NCBI RefSeq assembly: GCF_001648175.1
Contig: NZ_CP015243.1
Coordinates: forward strand, 2,976,001 to 3,040,000
From: Halotalea alkalilenta
GTDB taxonomy: Bacteria; Pseudomonadota; Gammaproteobacteria; Pseudomonadales; Halomonadaceae
Direction: 5' to 3'
DNA length: 64,000 nt
Part shown: positions 9,580 through 17,764 of the stretch, in pieces
Numbering within the stretch: position 1 is the first letter of the stretch
How the letters are laid out: each line of letters opens with the position of its first letter
Notes under the pieces: model-generated
Told to the model about the DNA's origin: nothing
The model's input: only the letters and a program-made list of their open reading frames with translations
Databases searched by the model: none
Made by a program: the position numbers and the translations under genes

Positions 9580-10908
9580 TCAGGCAGAAGCATTTTGAGC
9601 TTCAGTCTGGATAGGCGTCACGGAGAACCCGAGCTGCTTGGCGAGTCGACGCATGGAACGTTGCTTGGTTTCCAGCGCCTGTGCCTCGTAGTACTGGAGT
9701 CCGTGTTCGACATAGTCCAATCCTTTGACCATGACGCGCCAGAACAGCGCCGCGAGTTTGCGCGCCAGGGCGATATTGGCGATCAATCCACCTCGGCGAC
9801 CCGCCATCCGACGGTAAAAACCGCCCAGCGCAATGTGTTTGCTGCGAGCGAGGCTGCGGGCCATGACGCAAAACAGGCGCCCAGCACGATTACGCCTGCG
9901 CTTGGCCGAGCGTTGGCGCTTACCGCTCTGATGACTCCCGGGGGCCAGCCCGGCCCAAGCGGTGAAGTGTTTCTCGGTCGGCCACTGGGTCAGGTCGGTT
10001 CCCACTTCACCTATGAGTTGCAGGACGCTGTAGTCCGTATGGGCGGGAAGCACGGTGAGATCATTGCCTCCACACAGAGCCACCAGCATCGGATGCAGGT
10101 CATCGATCTGGGGTGCATTGGCACCGCCTCGCTTGTGCGCCTTGGACGGCGGCGACGTCGGAGGATCGACGTCGATCGAACGGAGCACCGCTTCGATCTG
10201 TTGGTCGCAAGCCCTGATCAAACGCTGGTAGTGCTCCCAGCTTTCCAGCGCCTGGCGCAACGCGAACAGATGCTCCTCGGCCCAGGTCCCTTGCAGAGAG
10301 GCTTTGATCCGTTCGGCCTTCTGCTGGCGGATCTGCACGTCGCACAAAGCCAGCAGTCGCTCAGGATCGCGTTCACCCTCGAGCATCGACCGGATCACCG
10401 CCATGCCGCTGCGGCCCACCAGGTTGCTGATGACATCGTGCAATTTGATGTTCATCCGCTCCAAGGCCTTCTGCAGATGCTGCACATGCCCTGCGGCCAG
10501 CGTGATGTGGTCCTGGCGCAGTCGCAGGTAATCCTGCAAGCGCCGGATCTCGGCTGGGGGCACGAAGCCTGCCCGCAAGAGTCCGTGCGCGTGCAACGTC
10601 GCTCCCCACTGGCAATCCTTCATATCCGTCTTGCGACCCGGCAGATTGCGGGTGTGCTTACCGTTGACCATCAGCACCTGTAGTTTCGCGGCTTCCAGCA
10701 CGCTGTACAGGGGCAGCCAGTAGATCCCCGTGGCCTCCATGGCCACCGACTTCACCTTCTGCGACAACAGCCAGTCGCGTAGCTCATGCAGCTGTGCCGT
10801 GAACGTGCCGAATACCTTCGGCTCCCCCCCGGCAATCGACACATGCATCTGCTCGCTGCCGACATCCACGAAGGCTGCCAATGGATCCAATACCGGTAAG
10901 TGGGCCAT
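9580..10908 (-). CDS. IS110-family transposase (DEDD recombinase), copy 1
   Basis: A 442-residue transposase. The N-terminal RuvC-like domain has the DEDD residues Asp15 (FVDVGSE), Glu58 (AMEATGIYW), Asp95 and Asp98 (GRKTDMKD). The C-terminal Transposase_20 domain has the conserved AGLAPGSHQSGKR motif, with Ser328 the probable nucleophile. In IS110 elements the two domains form a composite active site directed by a bridge RNA. A good AGGAG site lies before the ATG. The protein is identical to that of copy 2 and differs from copy 3 at His22. The frame is intact, so the element may be active. Confidence 0.95.
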   Translation of the reverse strand: MAHLPVLDPLAAFVDVGSEQMHVSIAGGEPKVFGTFTAQLHELRDWLLSQKVKSVAMEATGIYWLPLYSVLEAAKLQVLMVNGKHTRNLPGRKTDMKDCQWGATLHAHGLLRAGFVPPAEIRRLQDYLRLRQDHITLAAGHVQHLQKALERMNIKLHDVISNLVGRSGMAVIRSMLEGERDPERLLALCDVQIRQQKAERIKASLQGTWAEEHLFALRQALESWEHYQRLIRACDQQIEAVLRSIDVDPPTSPPSKAHKRGGANAPQIDDLHPMLVALCGGNDLTVLPAHTDYSVLQLIGEVGTDLTQWPTEKHFTAWAGLAPGSHQSGKRQRSAKRRRNRAGRLFCVMARSLARSKHIALGGFYRRMAGRRGGLIANIALARKLAALFWRVMVKGLDYVEHGLQYYEAQALETKQRSMRRLAKQLGFSVTPIQTEAQNASA

Positions 10909-11154
10909 CTTATAGCTCCTGGGAACGGGTCGATGGAGAAGGGGTTACCGCAAGCCCGGTCGTGTTCTGGGAAGACAAATCTTTCCAACGGGAAGCCAGG
11001 CTCACCATAATGCGCAGCAGCCCACGACCAGAGCCATTCTCACCACCGGGCACCCGGCACCAAAAGACATGCGGCCACGCTGCTTGCGGCAACACAGCCA
11101 TGCTACTCGGGTTCAAGGTCCATGCGCAGTGCCATCGCGATGGCACAGGAGGCT
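10909..11154 (-). ncRNA. Candidate bridge RNA region of IS110 copy 1
   Basis: The long non-coding end lies upstream of the transposase, the layout of IS110-group elements whose left end encodes a bridge (seek) RNA. It holds a 16-base palindrome (TGCCATCGCGATGGCA) near the outer end, a CCGGG/CCCGG hairpin, and two copies of CTCACCA (plus strand 11001-11007 and 11039-11045). These match the CT-CACCA target next to every copy. They are candidate guide segments. The RNA itself and its limits are inferred, not seen. Confidence 0.55.
11147..11152 (+). promoter_or_regulatory. Shine-Dalgarno site supplied by the IS end
   Basis: AGGAGG, the last bases of the IS before its terminal CT, lies six bases upstream of the ATG at 11159. 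The inserted element therefore gives the displaced gene a perfect ribosome binding site in place of the original AAAGGA, which now lies at 9486-9491. Confidence 0.75.
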
Positions 11155-11158
11155 CACC

Positions 11159-11791
11159 ATGAACATCACTCTGGTTGGCGCAGGCAACATGGGCGCGGGT
11201 TTCGTCAAGCAGCTCACTGCGGCGGGCCACCAAGTGCGGGTGACCGCACGCGACCCAGCCAAGGCCCAGGCCCTGGCCGACACCTATGCGGGTGCCACGG
11301 CTGTAACGCCTGCCGAGGCACTGGGTGACTCGCAAGTCGTCATCGTCGCCACCGGCTATGCCGATGCCGTCCCCGCGCTGAAAGCGCTCGGCTCGCTCGA
11401 AGGCCGCATCGTGATCGACATCACCAATCCGCTGACCGCCGACTTCATGGGCCTGACCCTGGGCTACGACACCTCCGCGGCGGAGGAGATCGCCAAGGCG
11501 CTGCCGGGTGCGAAAGTGGTCAAGGCGTTCAATACCGTACTCGCCCAGGTGCTGGCCGAAGGCCCCGTCTTCTCGGGTGGCCAGAGCGTACCGGTGTTCT
11601 ATGCCGGCGACGACGAGCGCGCCAAGCAGACCGTGCATGCACTGGTGGAAAGCATCGGCTTCCAAGCCGTCGACGCAGGTGGCCTGAACAACGCGCGCTA
11701 CCTGGAGCCGGTCGCGGGCCTGAACATCTACTTCGCCTATGGCGCCGGGCACGGCACGCAGATCGCGCCCACCTGGATCCATCGCGCCTGA
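11159..11791 (+). CDS. NADPH-dependent F420 reductase-like NAD(P)-binding protein
   Basis: A 210-residue Rossmann protein with the motif ITLVGAGNMGAGFVKQL and a segment DITNPLTADFMGLTLGYDTS, then VVKAFNTVLAQVLAEGPV, typical of the NADP oxidoreductase/F420-reductase-like family. In organisms without F420 such proteins are thought to act on quinone or flavin substrates, but the reaction here is unknown. It heads an operon with DoxX, an extradiol dioxygenase and an esterase, a set often controlled by LysR regulators of oxidative or aromatic stress. The start ATG is directly after the IS110 end. Transcription now depends on IS-internal or read-through promoters. Confidence 0.85.
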   Translation: MNITLVGAGNMGAGFVKQLTAAGHQVRVTARDPAKAQALADTYAGATAVTPAEALGDSQVVIVATGYADAVPALKALGSLEGRIVIDITNPLTADFMGLTLGYDTSAAEEIAKALPGAKVVKAFNTVLAQVLAEGPVFSGGQSVPVFYAGDDERAKQTVHALVESIGFQAVDAGGLNNARYLEPVAGLNIYFAYGAGHGTQIAPTWIHRA

Positions 11792-11878
11792 CATCTCTCT
11801 TGCCAATAGCGGGGCTTGAGCCCCGCATTCGCTCGAATGGCCATCACACCTCGACACACATGACGTAAGGAAACCGAC

Positions 11879-12274
11879 ATGAATGCAATCCTCTCACTGC
11901 CAGGCCGCATCGGGCTGTCGCTGATCTTCATCATTTCCGGCTGGGGCAAGCTCATCGGCTACGCCGCCACCCAGCAGTACATGGAAGCCATGGGCGTCCC
12001 CTCCGCACTGCTTCCGCTGGTGATCCTGCTCGAACTAGGCGGCGGACTCGCGATCGCCGCGGGTGCGTTCACACGCTGGATCGCCCTGGTCCTCGCGGCC
12101 TTCTCGGTGCTGACAGCGTTGATCTTCCATGCCGACTTCAGCGACGCAGGCCAGGCGATCAACTTCTGGAAGAACGTGGCAATGGCCGGTGGCTTCCTCC
12201 TCCTGGCCGCCAACGGTGCAGGCGAGTTCAGCGTCGATGAACTGCGCAACCGCCGCAGCGCCAAAGCGTCGTAA
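11879..12274 (+). CDS. DoxX-family inner membrane protein
   Basis: A 131-residue protein with four predicted membrane helices and the family signature GLSLIFIISGWGKLIGY, followed by LLELGGGLAIAAG and INFWKNVAMAGGFLLLAA. DoxX-like proteins are linked to thiosulfate:quinone oxidation in archaea and to redox stress in bacteria, but most have no assigned reaction. The gene has an AAGGA site and lies 87 bases after the F420-reductase-like gene and 58 bases before the dioxygenase, consistent with one operon. Confidence 0.9.
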   Translation: MNAILSLPGRIGLSLIFIISGWGKLIGYAATQQYMEAMGVPSALLPLVILLELGGGLAIAAGAFTRWIALVLAAFSVLTALIFHADFSDAGQAINFWKNVAMAGGFLLLAANGAGEFSVDELRNRRSAKAS

Positions 12275-12295
12275 CACGGAGGATAGGCGCTAAAC

Positions 12296-12315
12296 GCGGG
12301 CGGCATGCCGCCCGC
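12296..12315. repeat. 20-bp perfect palindrome between doxX-like and dioxygenase genes
   Basis: GCGGGCGGCA followed directly by its reverse complement TGCCGCCCGC gives a very stable hairpin without T run. It ends 17 bases before the dioxygenase ATG. It may stabilise or attenuate the mRNA between cistrons. Confidence 0.6.
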
Positions 12316-12332
12316 TCATCCTGGAGAACGCC

Positions 12333-13136
12333 ATGTCTCGCATTCCATCTCTATTCGTCTCCCACGGTTCGCCGATGTTCGCGCTCGAGCCCGGCGTGCT
12401 CGGCCCCAACCTCCAGCGCCTCGGTGCATCGCTGCCGGCGCTCTCGGCGATCCTCGTGCTGTCGCCCCACTGGCAGACGCCGCAGTTGCGCGTCTCCTCG
12501 GTGGCGAATCCACAGACCATCCATGATTTCGGCGGCTTCCCGCAGCCCCTGTACGAGCTCAGCTACGAGCCGCCAGGCGCCGTGCAACTCGCCGGAGACG
12601 TGGTCGAAATGCTCGCCCTTGCGGGTATGCCCGCCACGCTCGACACCCAGCGCGGCCTGGACCACGGCGCCTGGGTGCCGCTGCGATACCTGAAACCCGA
12701 TGCCGATATCCCGGTGCTGCAGGTCTCACTGCCGCGCGACATGGACACCGAGGGCGCGCAGCGCTTGGGCCGGGCCCTGGCGCCGCTACGGGACAGAGGG
12801 GTGCTGATCGTCGGCTCCGGTAGCCTGACCCACAATCTCTACGAGTTCCGCAGCCATATCCGCGATCCCGAATACGCCCAGGAGTTCGCCGACTGGGTCG
12901 CGACGGCGATCACCGAGCACGACGACGAGTCGCTGGTCCACTACCGTGCTCGCGCGCCCCACGCCGCGCGCGCGCATCCCACCGAAGAGCACTACCTACC
13001 GCTTCTGGTCGCGGCGGGCGCGAGCACCACGGACGAACCCCGCAGCCGGATCGAGGGAGGCATGACCTACGGCGTACTGTCGATGGATTCCTTCATCTTC
13101 GGACTCGACACCGACGACACGGAGAAAACGCCATGA
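12333..13136 (+). CDS. Extradiol ring-cleavage dioxygenase, YgiD/4,5-DOPA dioxygenase type
   Basis: A 267-residue class III (LigB-type) dioxygenase. Metal and acid-base histidines are seen in FVSHGSPMFAL (His11), LSPHWQTP, GLDHGAWVPLRYL and AHPTEEHYLPLL. Such enzymes open catechol rings next to the hydroxyl pair; YgiD of E. coli acts on DOPA. The true substrate may be another catechol. A GGAGAA site precedes the ATG. The stop overlaps the start of the esterase gene by four bases, so the two are translated together. Confidence 0.88.
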   Translation: MSRIPSLFVSHGSPMFALEPGVLGPNLQRLGASLPALSAILVLSPHWQTPQLRVSSVANPQTIHDFGGFPQPLYELSYEPPGAVQLAGDVVEMLALAGMPATLDTQRGLDHGAWVPLRYLKPDADIPVLQVSLPRDMDTEGAQRLGRALAPLRDRGVLIVGSGSLTHNLYEFRSHIRDPEYAQEFADWVATAITEHDDESLVHYRARAPHAARAHPTEEHYLPLLVAAGASTTDEPRSRIEGGMTYGVLSMDSFIFGLDTDDTEKTP

Positions 13137-13810
13137 ACGACATCGTCTGGTCAGCGCTGCGCGCCGACTTGTCGCTGCCATTTCGGACGACGACATCCGC
13201 CACTGGGCCGGCGAAGCGGCTTTTGATCCTGCTCCATGGGGTGGGTGGCAACGAAACCAACCTCGCACCGCTCGGGTCCGCGCTGGCGAGCGATACCCGG
13301 GTCATTCTGGCGCGTGGCCCCTTGGTCTTGGGACCGGCCCAACATGCCTGGTTCCAGGTATCGTTCGGCCCGCAGGGCCCGCGCCCAGACCTGGCAGCGG
13401 CGGAGAAAAGCCGCCAGCAGCTGGCGACGTTCATTGCCGAACTGCAGGCGGAGTACTCCGTCGCACCGTACAAGACCGTAGTGGCCGGCTTCAGCCAGGG
13501 CGGCATCATGAGCGCAAGCATCGGATTGACGCGCCCCGAACTGGTCGAAGGCTTCGGCATTCTCTCCGGGCGCATTCTCCCCGAGATCAGACCACAGGTC
13601 GCGGACCGCGCCGCCCTTGGCAAGGTGCAGGGTTTCATCAGCCATGGCCGGGACGATACCAAGCTGGTGGTGGAATGGGCCCACCGAGCCGACGAGATGC
13701 TGACGGAACTGGGCGTCGCGCATGAAACTCGCCTTTACCCGGGCGATCATGGCATTACGCCTGCGATGCAGCAGGACTTCTTCGCCTGGTTCGAACGGCT
13801 GACCCGCTGA
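13133..13810 (+). CDS. Phospholipase/carboxylesterase-family alpha/beta hydrolase
   Basis: A 225-residue serine hydrolase like YpfH/acyl-protein thioesterase-related esterases. The oxyanion segment is LLILLHGVGGNE, the nucleophile elbow GFSQGG, the Asp lies in SHGRDD and the His in GDHGIT. Substrates of this family are short acyl esters. It is coupled to the dioxygenase gene by an ATGA overlap and ends the operon. Dioxygenase, esterase, DoxX and reductase together suggest handling of aromatic or quinone compounds, but that is inference. Confidence 0.87.
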   Translation: MNDIVWSALRADLSLPFRTTTSATGPAKRLLILLHGVGGNETNLAPLGSALASDTRVILARGPLVLGPAQHAWFQVSFGPQGPRPDLAAAEKSRQQLATFIAELQAEYSVAPYKTVVAGFSQGGIMSASIGLTRPELVEGFGILSGRILPEIRPQVADRAALGKVQGFISHGRDDTKLVVEWAHRADEMLTELGVAHETRLYPGDHGITPAMQQDFFAWFERLTR

Positions 13811-14553
13811 TCCGCCGCGCCAGAGGGTCGGCGCGGCCTATCACTGGTGAAGGCGCTACTCCTTGAGTGGGAATCCACCGAGGAGCAGCCTGCGCTTCCT
13901 TCCTATCCAGAAGCGCCGACATGAACACGACGCGAGTGCCGTCGACGCTCTCCCTGGCGGCGACCACCTCGGCCAACAGTGGGCCGAGCCCCGCCGCCAC
14001 GCTCCAGCTGGAGCTGACTTCGTCAGCGGTACCAGCCAGGGGTGAGTCGACGCCTACCTCGGCATCCCCTATGCAACCCCGCCCGTCGACCCCAACCGAT
14101 GGCGAAGGCTTCGGCCCCTACACAGCTCACCAACCTGGAAACTTTTCAGAAGCGCCGGCCACATGATTTCATCGCGCAGGCGGATGCACTGGATGCAGCA
14201 CTGACTGCGGCTCAACCATAAGCGCTCACAGCAGCCCATGCCCGGCGATCGTCGGCAGCCATTGCAGGTAAATGGTCAGGTGCGTGCTGGCGATCATGCG
14301 TGAAGTTCGCGATCACCCCCCATAGTCGAGATACGAGCACTCGAGGTGCGGATTGGTCGCTGATTTATCCAGGGGAACCTGCCATTTCAGCGAAGATACG
14401 AGATGAACGCTCACCGACATGGAGCGACGCTTCCATCCACTGGCTTGGTTTCATTACGCATCAATGGATCGAGCGGGAGACTTACGACCAGGTCCAGTAA
14501 GTGAAGGGTAATGTACCTTGGCTTACTTTTAGGCAGTCTCTGGATCGTGGAAC
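13811..14553 (+). pseudogene. Decayed region with a type-B carboxylesterase N-terminal remnant
   Basis: No intact gene is seen. About 14009-14150 can be read as ADFVSGTSQG, stop, then VDAYLGIPYATPPVDPNRW, which matches the conserved N-terminus of type-B carboxylesterases (GIPYA.PPV...RW). The stop and loss of the rest show it is dead. On the minus strand near 14227-14297 a short tail reads THLTIYLQWLPTIAGHGLL, like the end of a membrane protein. From about 14300 to 14553 I see nothing further. Confidence 0.55.
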
Positions 14554-14629
<76 letters not shown>

Positions 14630-14727
14630 TTTTTTTGGTGGGAACCGGCCCCTTGGGGCGAAACGCGGGCAACACTATAACGTGGAGAAACAAGCTTGTA
14701 TAGCGCTTGCCGGCTTCACCATAATTA

Positions 14728-14743
14728 GACTAAAGTATTAGTC
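14728..14743. promoter_or_regulatory. Inverted repeat, candidate MarR operator
   Basis: GACTAA-AGTA-TTAGTC is a perfect 6-bp inverted repeat 22 bases upstream of the MarR-family start, followed by a third related half-site TTAGT at 14746-14750. MarR proteins commonly bind such AT-containing palindromes over their own promoter. Confidence 0.6.
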
Positions 14744-14765
14744 GATTAGTAAGGATTCCGAACAT

Positions 14766-15257
14766 ATGGACTTGGGCGACTCCCTCGAGCTCCTGGACAG
14801 CTATCTCTGGCGTCATTGGCGCCGCAATTTCAAGCACAACGAGGTGGAGCAATTCACTTTCGCTGAGGCGGACTACCTGCGCTGCATCGCCAATCTGGGC
14901 AGCAGTCGGCTCACCGACATCGCTCATCTACTGGGCGTGTCGAAATCGTCGGCCAGTGAAATGCTCGGCAAGCTCGCTGATCGCGGTTGGGTGGAGGTCG
15001 AGCCCTGCGAGCTGGATTCCCGCTCGCGCCTTTACTCGCTCAGCGACAAGGGGGATGCGATCAAGCAGGAGTGCTTGCGCTGCTATGACCTGATGGTCGA
15101 GCGCCTGAGTGAAAGTCTCCCGCCGGAGGAGTTCGGCGAGCTCAACGAACTCCTCGCGCGAGCCACCGAGATCATTTGGCAGAGCACCGACCGGCGCTCA
15201 TCGCGGCCAGCTCTCCCGCAGCTCGTGAACGCCCACCCGGCTCAATCGCCGAGATAA
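14766..15257 (+). CDS. MarR-family transcriptional regulator
   Basis: A 163-residue winged-helix protein. The core is FTFAEADYLRCIANLGSSRLTDIAHLL, recognition region VSKSSASEMLGKLADRGWVEVEP and the wing DSRSRLYSLSDKG, as in MarR regulators. The C-terminus has a dimer helix and a short polar tail. No effector can be assigned. The gene is convergent with a secreted small protein, overlapping it by 16 bases. An inverted repeat upstream suggests autoregulation. Confidence 0.87.
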   Translation: MDLGDSLELLDSYLWRHWRRNFKHNEVEQFTFAEADYLRCIANLGSSRLTDIAHLLGVSKSSASEMLGKLADRGWVEVEPCELDSRSRLYSLSDKGDAIKQECLRCYDLMVERLSESLPPEEFGELNELLARATEIIWQSTDRRSSRPALPQLVNAHPAQSPR

Positions 15258-15601
15258 CGATGATATTCGTCCATGTAGCCGTTGAGTCGATCTGTATCGG
15301 CCTGGAGCTTGGCCAACCGCGGATCGTTGGCCGGCAAGCCGCGCTGGGCATCGCGCATGCCCTGGTTGAGCCGGTCGCTCTCGTCGAGGACGATGGCGTA
15401 GGCCTGTTCGAAGGAGCGGCACTGGGGGGTGGATTCACCGCTGTCGCCCGCGAGCGAGTCAACGCAAGGCTCGCCTAGTTGGTTGGCGGTATCGACGACG
15501 AACTGCATCGAGGAGAAGTATTCGTCGATCAGCTGGTCGGCAAAGGCGGGGGTGGCGAGGCAGACGGAAAAAGTAGCGGCAAAGGCCAAACGCTTGTACA
15601 T
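15242..15601 (-). CDS. Small secreted/periplasmic protein of unknown function
   Basis: A 119-residue protein with a classic signal peptide (MYKRLAFAATFSVCLATPAFA, cut before DQ). The mature part of about 98 residues is acidic, helical and holds two Cys (EPCVDSL and PQCRSFEQ), which could form a disulfide in the periplasm. I do not recognise the family. The codon use and the signal peptide support a real gene. Its end overlaps the end of the MarR gene. Confidence 0.7.
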   Translation of the reverse strand: MYKRLAFAATFSVCLATPAFADQLIDEYFSSMQFVVDTANQLGEPCVDSLAGDSGESTPQCRSFEQAYAIVLDESDRLNQGMRDAQRGLPANDPRLAKLQADTDRLNGYMDEYHRYLGD

Positions 15602-15742
15602 GCGAGTTTCTCTTGGATGGCGCGCCCGGGCGAATATGGCCCGAGTTTCAGGTCGAGACGAAGGATCGAACATCGTTCGACCCCCCGGGTTCGGTCCATT
15701 CCAAGCTACCACGCGGGCGTGGATGCCGGCTACGGTCGCGAC

Positions 15743-15970
15743 TCAGCCTGGTGCACTGCGCCGCTGCAAGGCCCCTTCACTGTGCATCGCCAGTAGCGCG
15801 CGGGAGAGGATCTCCTCTTCGCTCCATTCGGTATAGCTTTCACCCTCGCATGGCACCGCAATGCTGGACTCCCCTCCATCGGGAGCGCGCAACAGCGCCA
15901 TCACCTCCTCTCCCGGTTGGCCGAAGTAGCTGTAAGCGATGAGATACCATCCAGCCTGGTTCACGGTCAC
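15743..15970 (-). CDS. Small acidic hypothetical protein
   Basis: A 75-residue open frame from GTG at 15970 with a strong GAGGAGG site seven bases upstream. The product (MTVNQAGWYLIAYSYFGQP ... EWSEEEILSRALLAMHSEG) is acidic and soluble. No family is recognised. The ribosome binding site makes it more likely than not to be translated. Confidence 0.5.
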   Translation of the reverse strand: MTVNQAGWYLIAYSYFGQPGEEVMALLRAPDGGESSIAVPCEGESYTEWSEEEILSRALLAMHSEGALQRRSAPG

Positions 15971-16189
15971 ACCCTCCTCGGTCGAAGTTCATCGATAGCT
16001 TAAGCATCAAGCATGCCGAACGCTCGGAGTGCTCACCAACGGATACGTTTCGTCAACACAATGGCACGTGCGAACGGAACGATACTTTGGTCTTTGCTGA
16101 CTAAAAGCGTATGGCGACACAATTCCGTAACATCGATACTTCGCTTCGACAAACGCACACATTCATTCCCGTGCGTGGAGGATGAACCC

Positions 16190-16297
16190 ATGTTGATCGC
16201 AACGTTGCTCACCTTTGCCGCAGCCAGCCTGCTCGCAACCCTGTTTGCCGCCACACTGCTTTCAGGCAGCCATGTAGACGGCCTTTATAAAGACTGA
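16190..16297 (+). CDS. Very small single-helix membrane protein
   Basis: A 35-residue frame starting at ATG 16190 after a GGAGG site. It is almost entirely one hydrophobic helix (MLIATLLTFAAASLLATLFA) with a short polar tail GSHVDGLYKD. The frame is open further upstream, but the residues before do not look like protein. A strong hairpin follows at 16327. Function unknown. Confidence 0.5.
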   Translation: MLIATLLTFAAASLLATLFAATLLSGSHVDGLYKD

Positions 16298-16326
16298 CCG
16301 AACCTCCACAAAAACAATTTCCCTTG

Positions 16327-16364
16327 GAAGCGGCCGGCATCAGACGATGCCGGCCGCTTCTTTA
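16327..16364. terminator. Strong bidirectional hairpin terminator
   Basis: GAAGCGGCCGGCATC (16327-16341) pairs perfectly over 15 bp with 16346-16360 around a 4-base loop, followed by TTTA. On the other strand the hairpin is followed by AAGGGAAATTGTTTTTG. It sits between the small membrane protein and the end of the adenine deaminase gene and can serve both. Confidence 0.85.
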
Positions 16365-16402
16365 CATGGGTTCACCCATCCAGGTTCACCCACGCCTCTC
16401 GT

Positions 16403-17401
16403 TCAGCCCACGTAGCGCGACAGGGCGTCGTGCATCTCCCGCTTGCGCGTGGGCTCGGCGAAGCTCGCCTCGATCGCATTGCGGCTCAGCTCGATCCAGG
16501 TACCACGACCGAATCCGAATGCCTCCTGGACGGCGAGGAAATTGTCGTTCATGTAGCCGCCGAAGTAGGCGGGATCGTCCGAATTGAGCGTCACCTTGAT
16601 ACCCGCTTCGAGCATCCGAGGCAGCGAATGCTCGCTCATCTGTCCGAACACCTTCAGATACAGGTTGGACAGCGGGCAGACCGTGAGCGGCGTGCCGCGT
16701 TCGGCGAGCAGCGACATCAGCGCGGGAGATTCGACGCAGCGTACCCCGTGGTCGATCCGCTCGACCCCGAGCTCATCGAGCGCGGCGCTGATGTAGTGAT
16801 GCGGCCCTTCCTCGCCTGCGTGGGCAACCAGCCTCAAGCCCTCCTGCCGCGCCCTGGCGAAGGCGCGGACGAACTTCTCAGGCGGATGATCCCGCTCGGC
16901 GGAGTCGAGCCCGACGCCGATGAAGCGATGCCGATGGGCCAGTGCCACCTCGAGGGTCTCGAGCGCGGACTCCTCGCTCATGTCGCGCAGGAAACTCAGG
17001 ATCACGTGACTGGTGATCCCGAACCGTCGCAGCGCCTCCTGGCAACCTCGCTCGATACCGGCGAGCTGGGTCGCGATCGGCACGCCGCGGGCGAGATGCG
17101 CCTGCGGGTCGAAGAACAGCTCGCAGTGCATCACGTTGTCGCGGGCGACGCGCGCGAAATAGCTCAGTGTCAGGTCGAAGAAGTCCTCCTCGGTGAGCAG
17201 TACCTGCATGTTGCTGTAATAAAGATCGAGGAACGACTGCAGATCGGAGAAGGCGTAGGCGCTCTTGAGCGCGGCCACATCGGGAAAGTCGAGCGTCATA
17301 CCGTTGCGCTCGGCGAGAGCGAAGATCAGTTCGGGCTCGAGCGCGCCTTCTATGTGCAGGTGCAGTTCGACCTTCGGCAAGCCACGAATGAACTCTTCCA
17401 T
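16403..17401 (-). CDS. Adenine deaminase (adenosine deaminase-like)
   Basis: A 332-residue metal-dependent purine deaminase. Metal ligands are His14 and His16 in VELHLHIEGALEPEL, a His in LVAHAGEEGPHHY, catalytic His in IDHGVRC and Asp in LNSDDPAYFGG. The motif CELFFDPQAH and overall length match the bacterial adenine deaminase branch (the P. aeruginosa PA0148 type) better than adenosine deaminase, so adenine to hypoxanthine is the likely reaction in purine salvage. The ATG at 17401 follows a GGAG site; longer frames upstream lack family similarity. Confidence 0.85.
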   Translation of the reverse strand: MEEFIRGLPKVELHLHIEGALEPELIFALAERNGMTLDFPDVAALKSAYAFSDLQSFLDLYYSNMQVLLTEEDFFDLTLSYFARVARDNVMHCELFFDPQAHLARGVPIATQLAGIERGCQEALRRFGITSHVILSFLRDMSEESALETLEVALAHRHRFIGVGLDSAERDHPPEKFVRAFARARQEGLRLVAHAGEEGPHHYISAALDELGVERIDHGVRCVESPALMSLLAERGTPLTVCPLSNLYLKVFGQMSEHSLPRMLEAGIKVTLNSDDPAYFGGYMNDNFLAVQEAFGFGRGTWIELSRNAIEASFAEPTRKREMHDALSRYVG

Positions 17402-17764
17402 GAAGAGACTCCAATCCATCAATGATAAGGGTAGCGCGGACACTATCACCGACCCGCGACGACGGCGAGCGAGGCGCGCGACCAGCACGCCGGATAATGC
17501 AATTTTTCCTTAATATACAAAATATTGGCAGGCACTTCAGCGCGCCGGTGGATTTGCTTCTCATCCACTAGTCAAGTGTTGCAGAAGTCCATAGACTGGC
17601 AACTTCCCAATCACATGGAACACCCTGCTTGAACGCATCCACAGACGGGCCCTGTAGACGCTCAACGATGAGCCTCGCCCCGACTTCTCCCACGTGCGCG
17701 ACCCTAGCGCCCTACGCTTTCCCCACCACCCGCACTTCGCGCTCCTCCTCCACGGAGGCACACC
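17402..17764. other. Divergent intergenic region of adenine deaminase and TerC/CBS genes
   Basis: No gene is seen. An AT-rich patch at 17496-17527, unlike the GC-rich surroundings, is the probable promoter zone for the deaminase. A GGAGG site lies just before the ATG at 17765. Confidence 0.4.

Larger units (their letters stand above)
9494..11154 (-). mobile_element. IS110-family element, copy 1
   Basis: A 1661-bp element. It holds the transposase gene (9580-10908, minus), an 86-base right end after it (9494-9579) and a 246-base non-coding left end before it (10909-11154). The two ends are bounded by CT (9492-9493 outside, 11153-11154 inside) and there is no longer target duplication or terminal inverted repeat, as is typical of IS110. 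Ends were set by comparing three copies and two surviving empty target sites in the window. The copy sits 4 bases upstream of the start codon of the gene at 11159. The predicted empty site is GAAAGGACT-CACCATGAAC. Confidence 0.92.

Noticed and set aside
9494..11154. Element considered as IS1111 subgroup
   Set aside because: The long non-coding part is upstream of the transposase and no subterminal inverted repeats were seen, which fits the IS110 subgroup.
14300..14500. Open frame of 66 codons near the tRNA
   Set aside because: No ribosome binding site, codon use unlike neighbours and low complexity of signal; probably chance.
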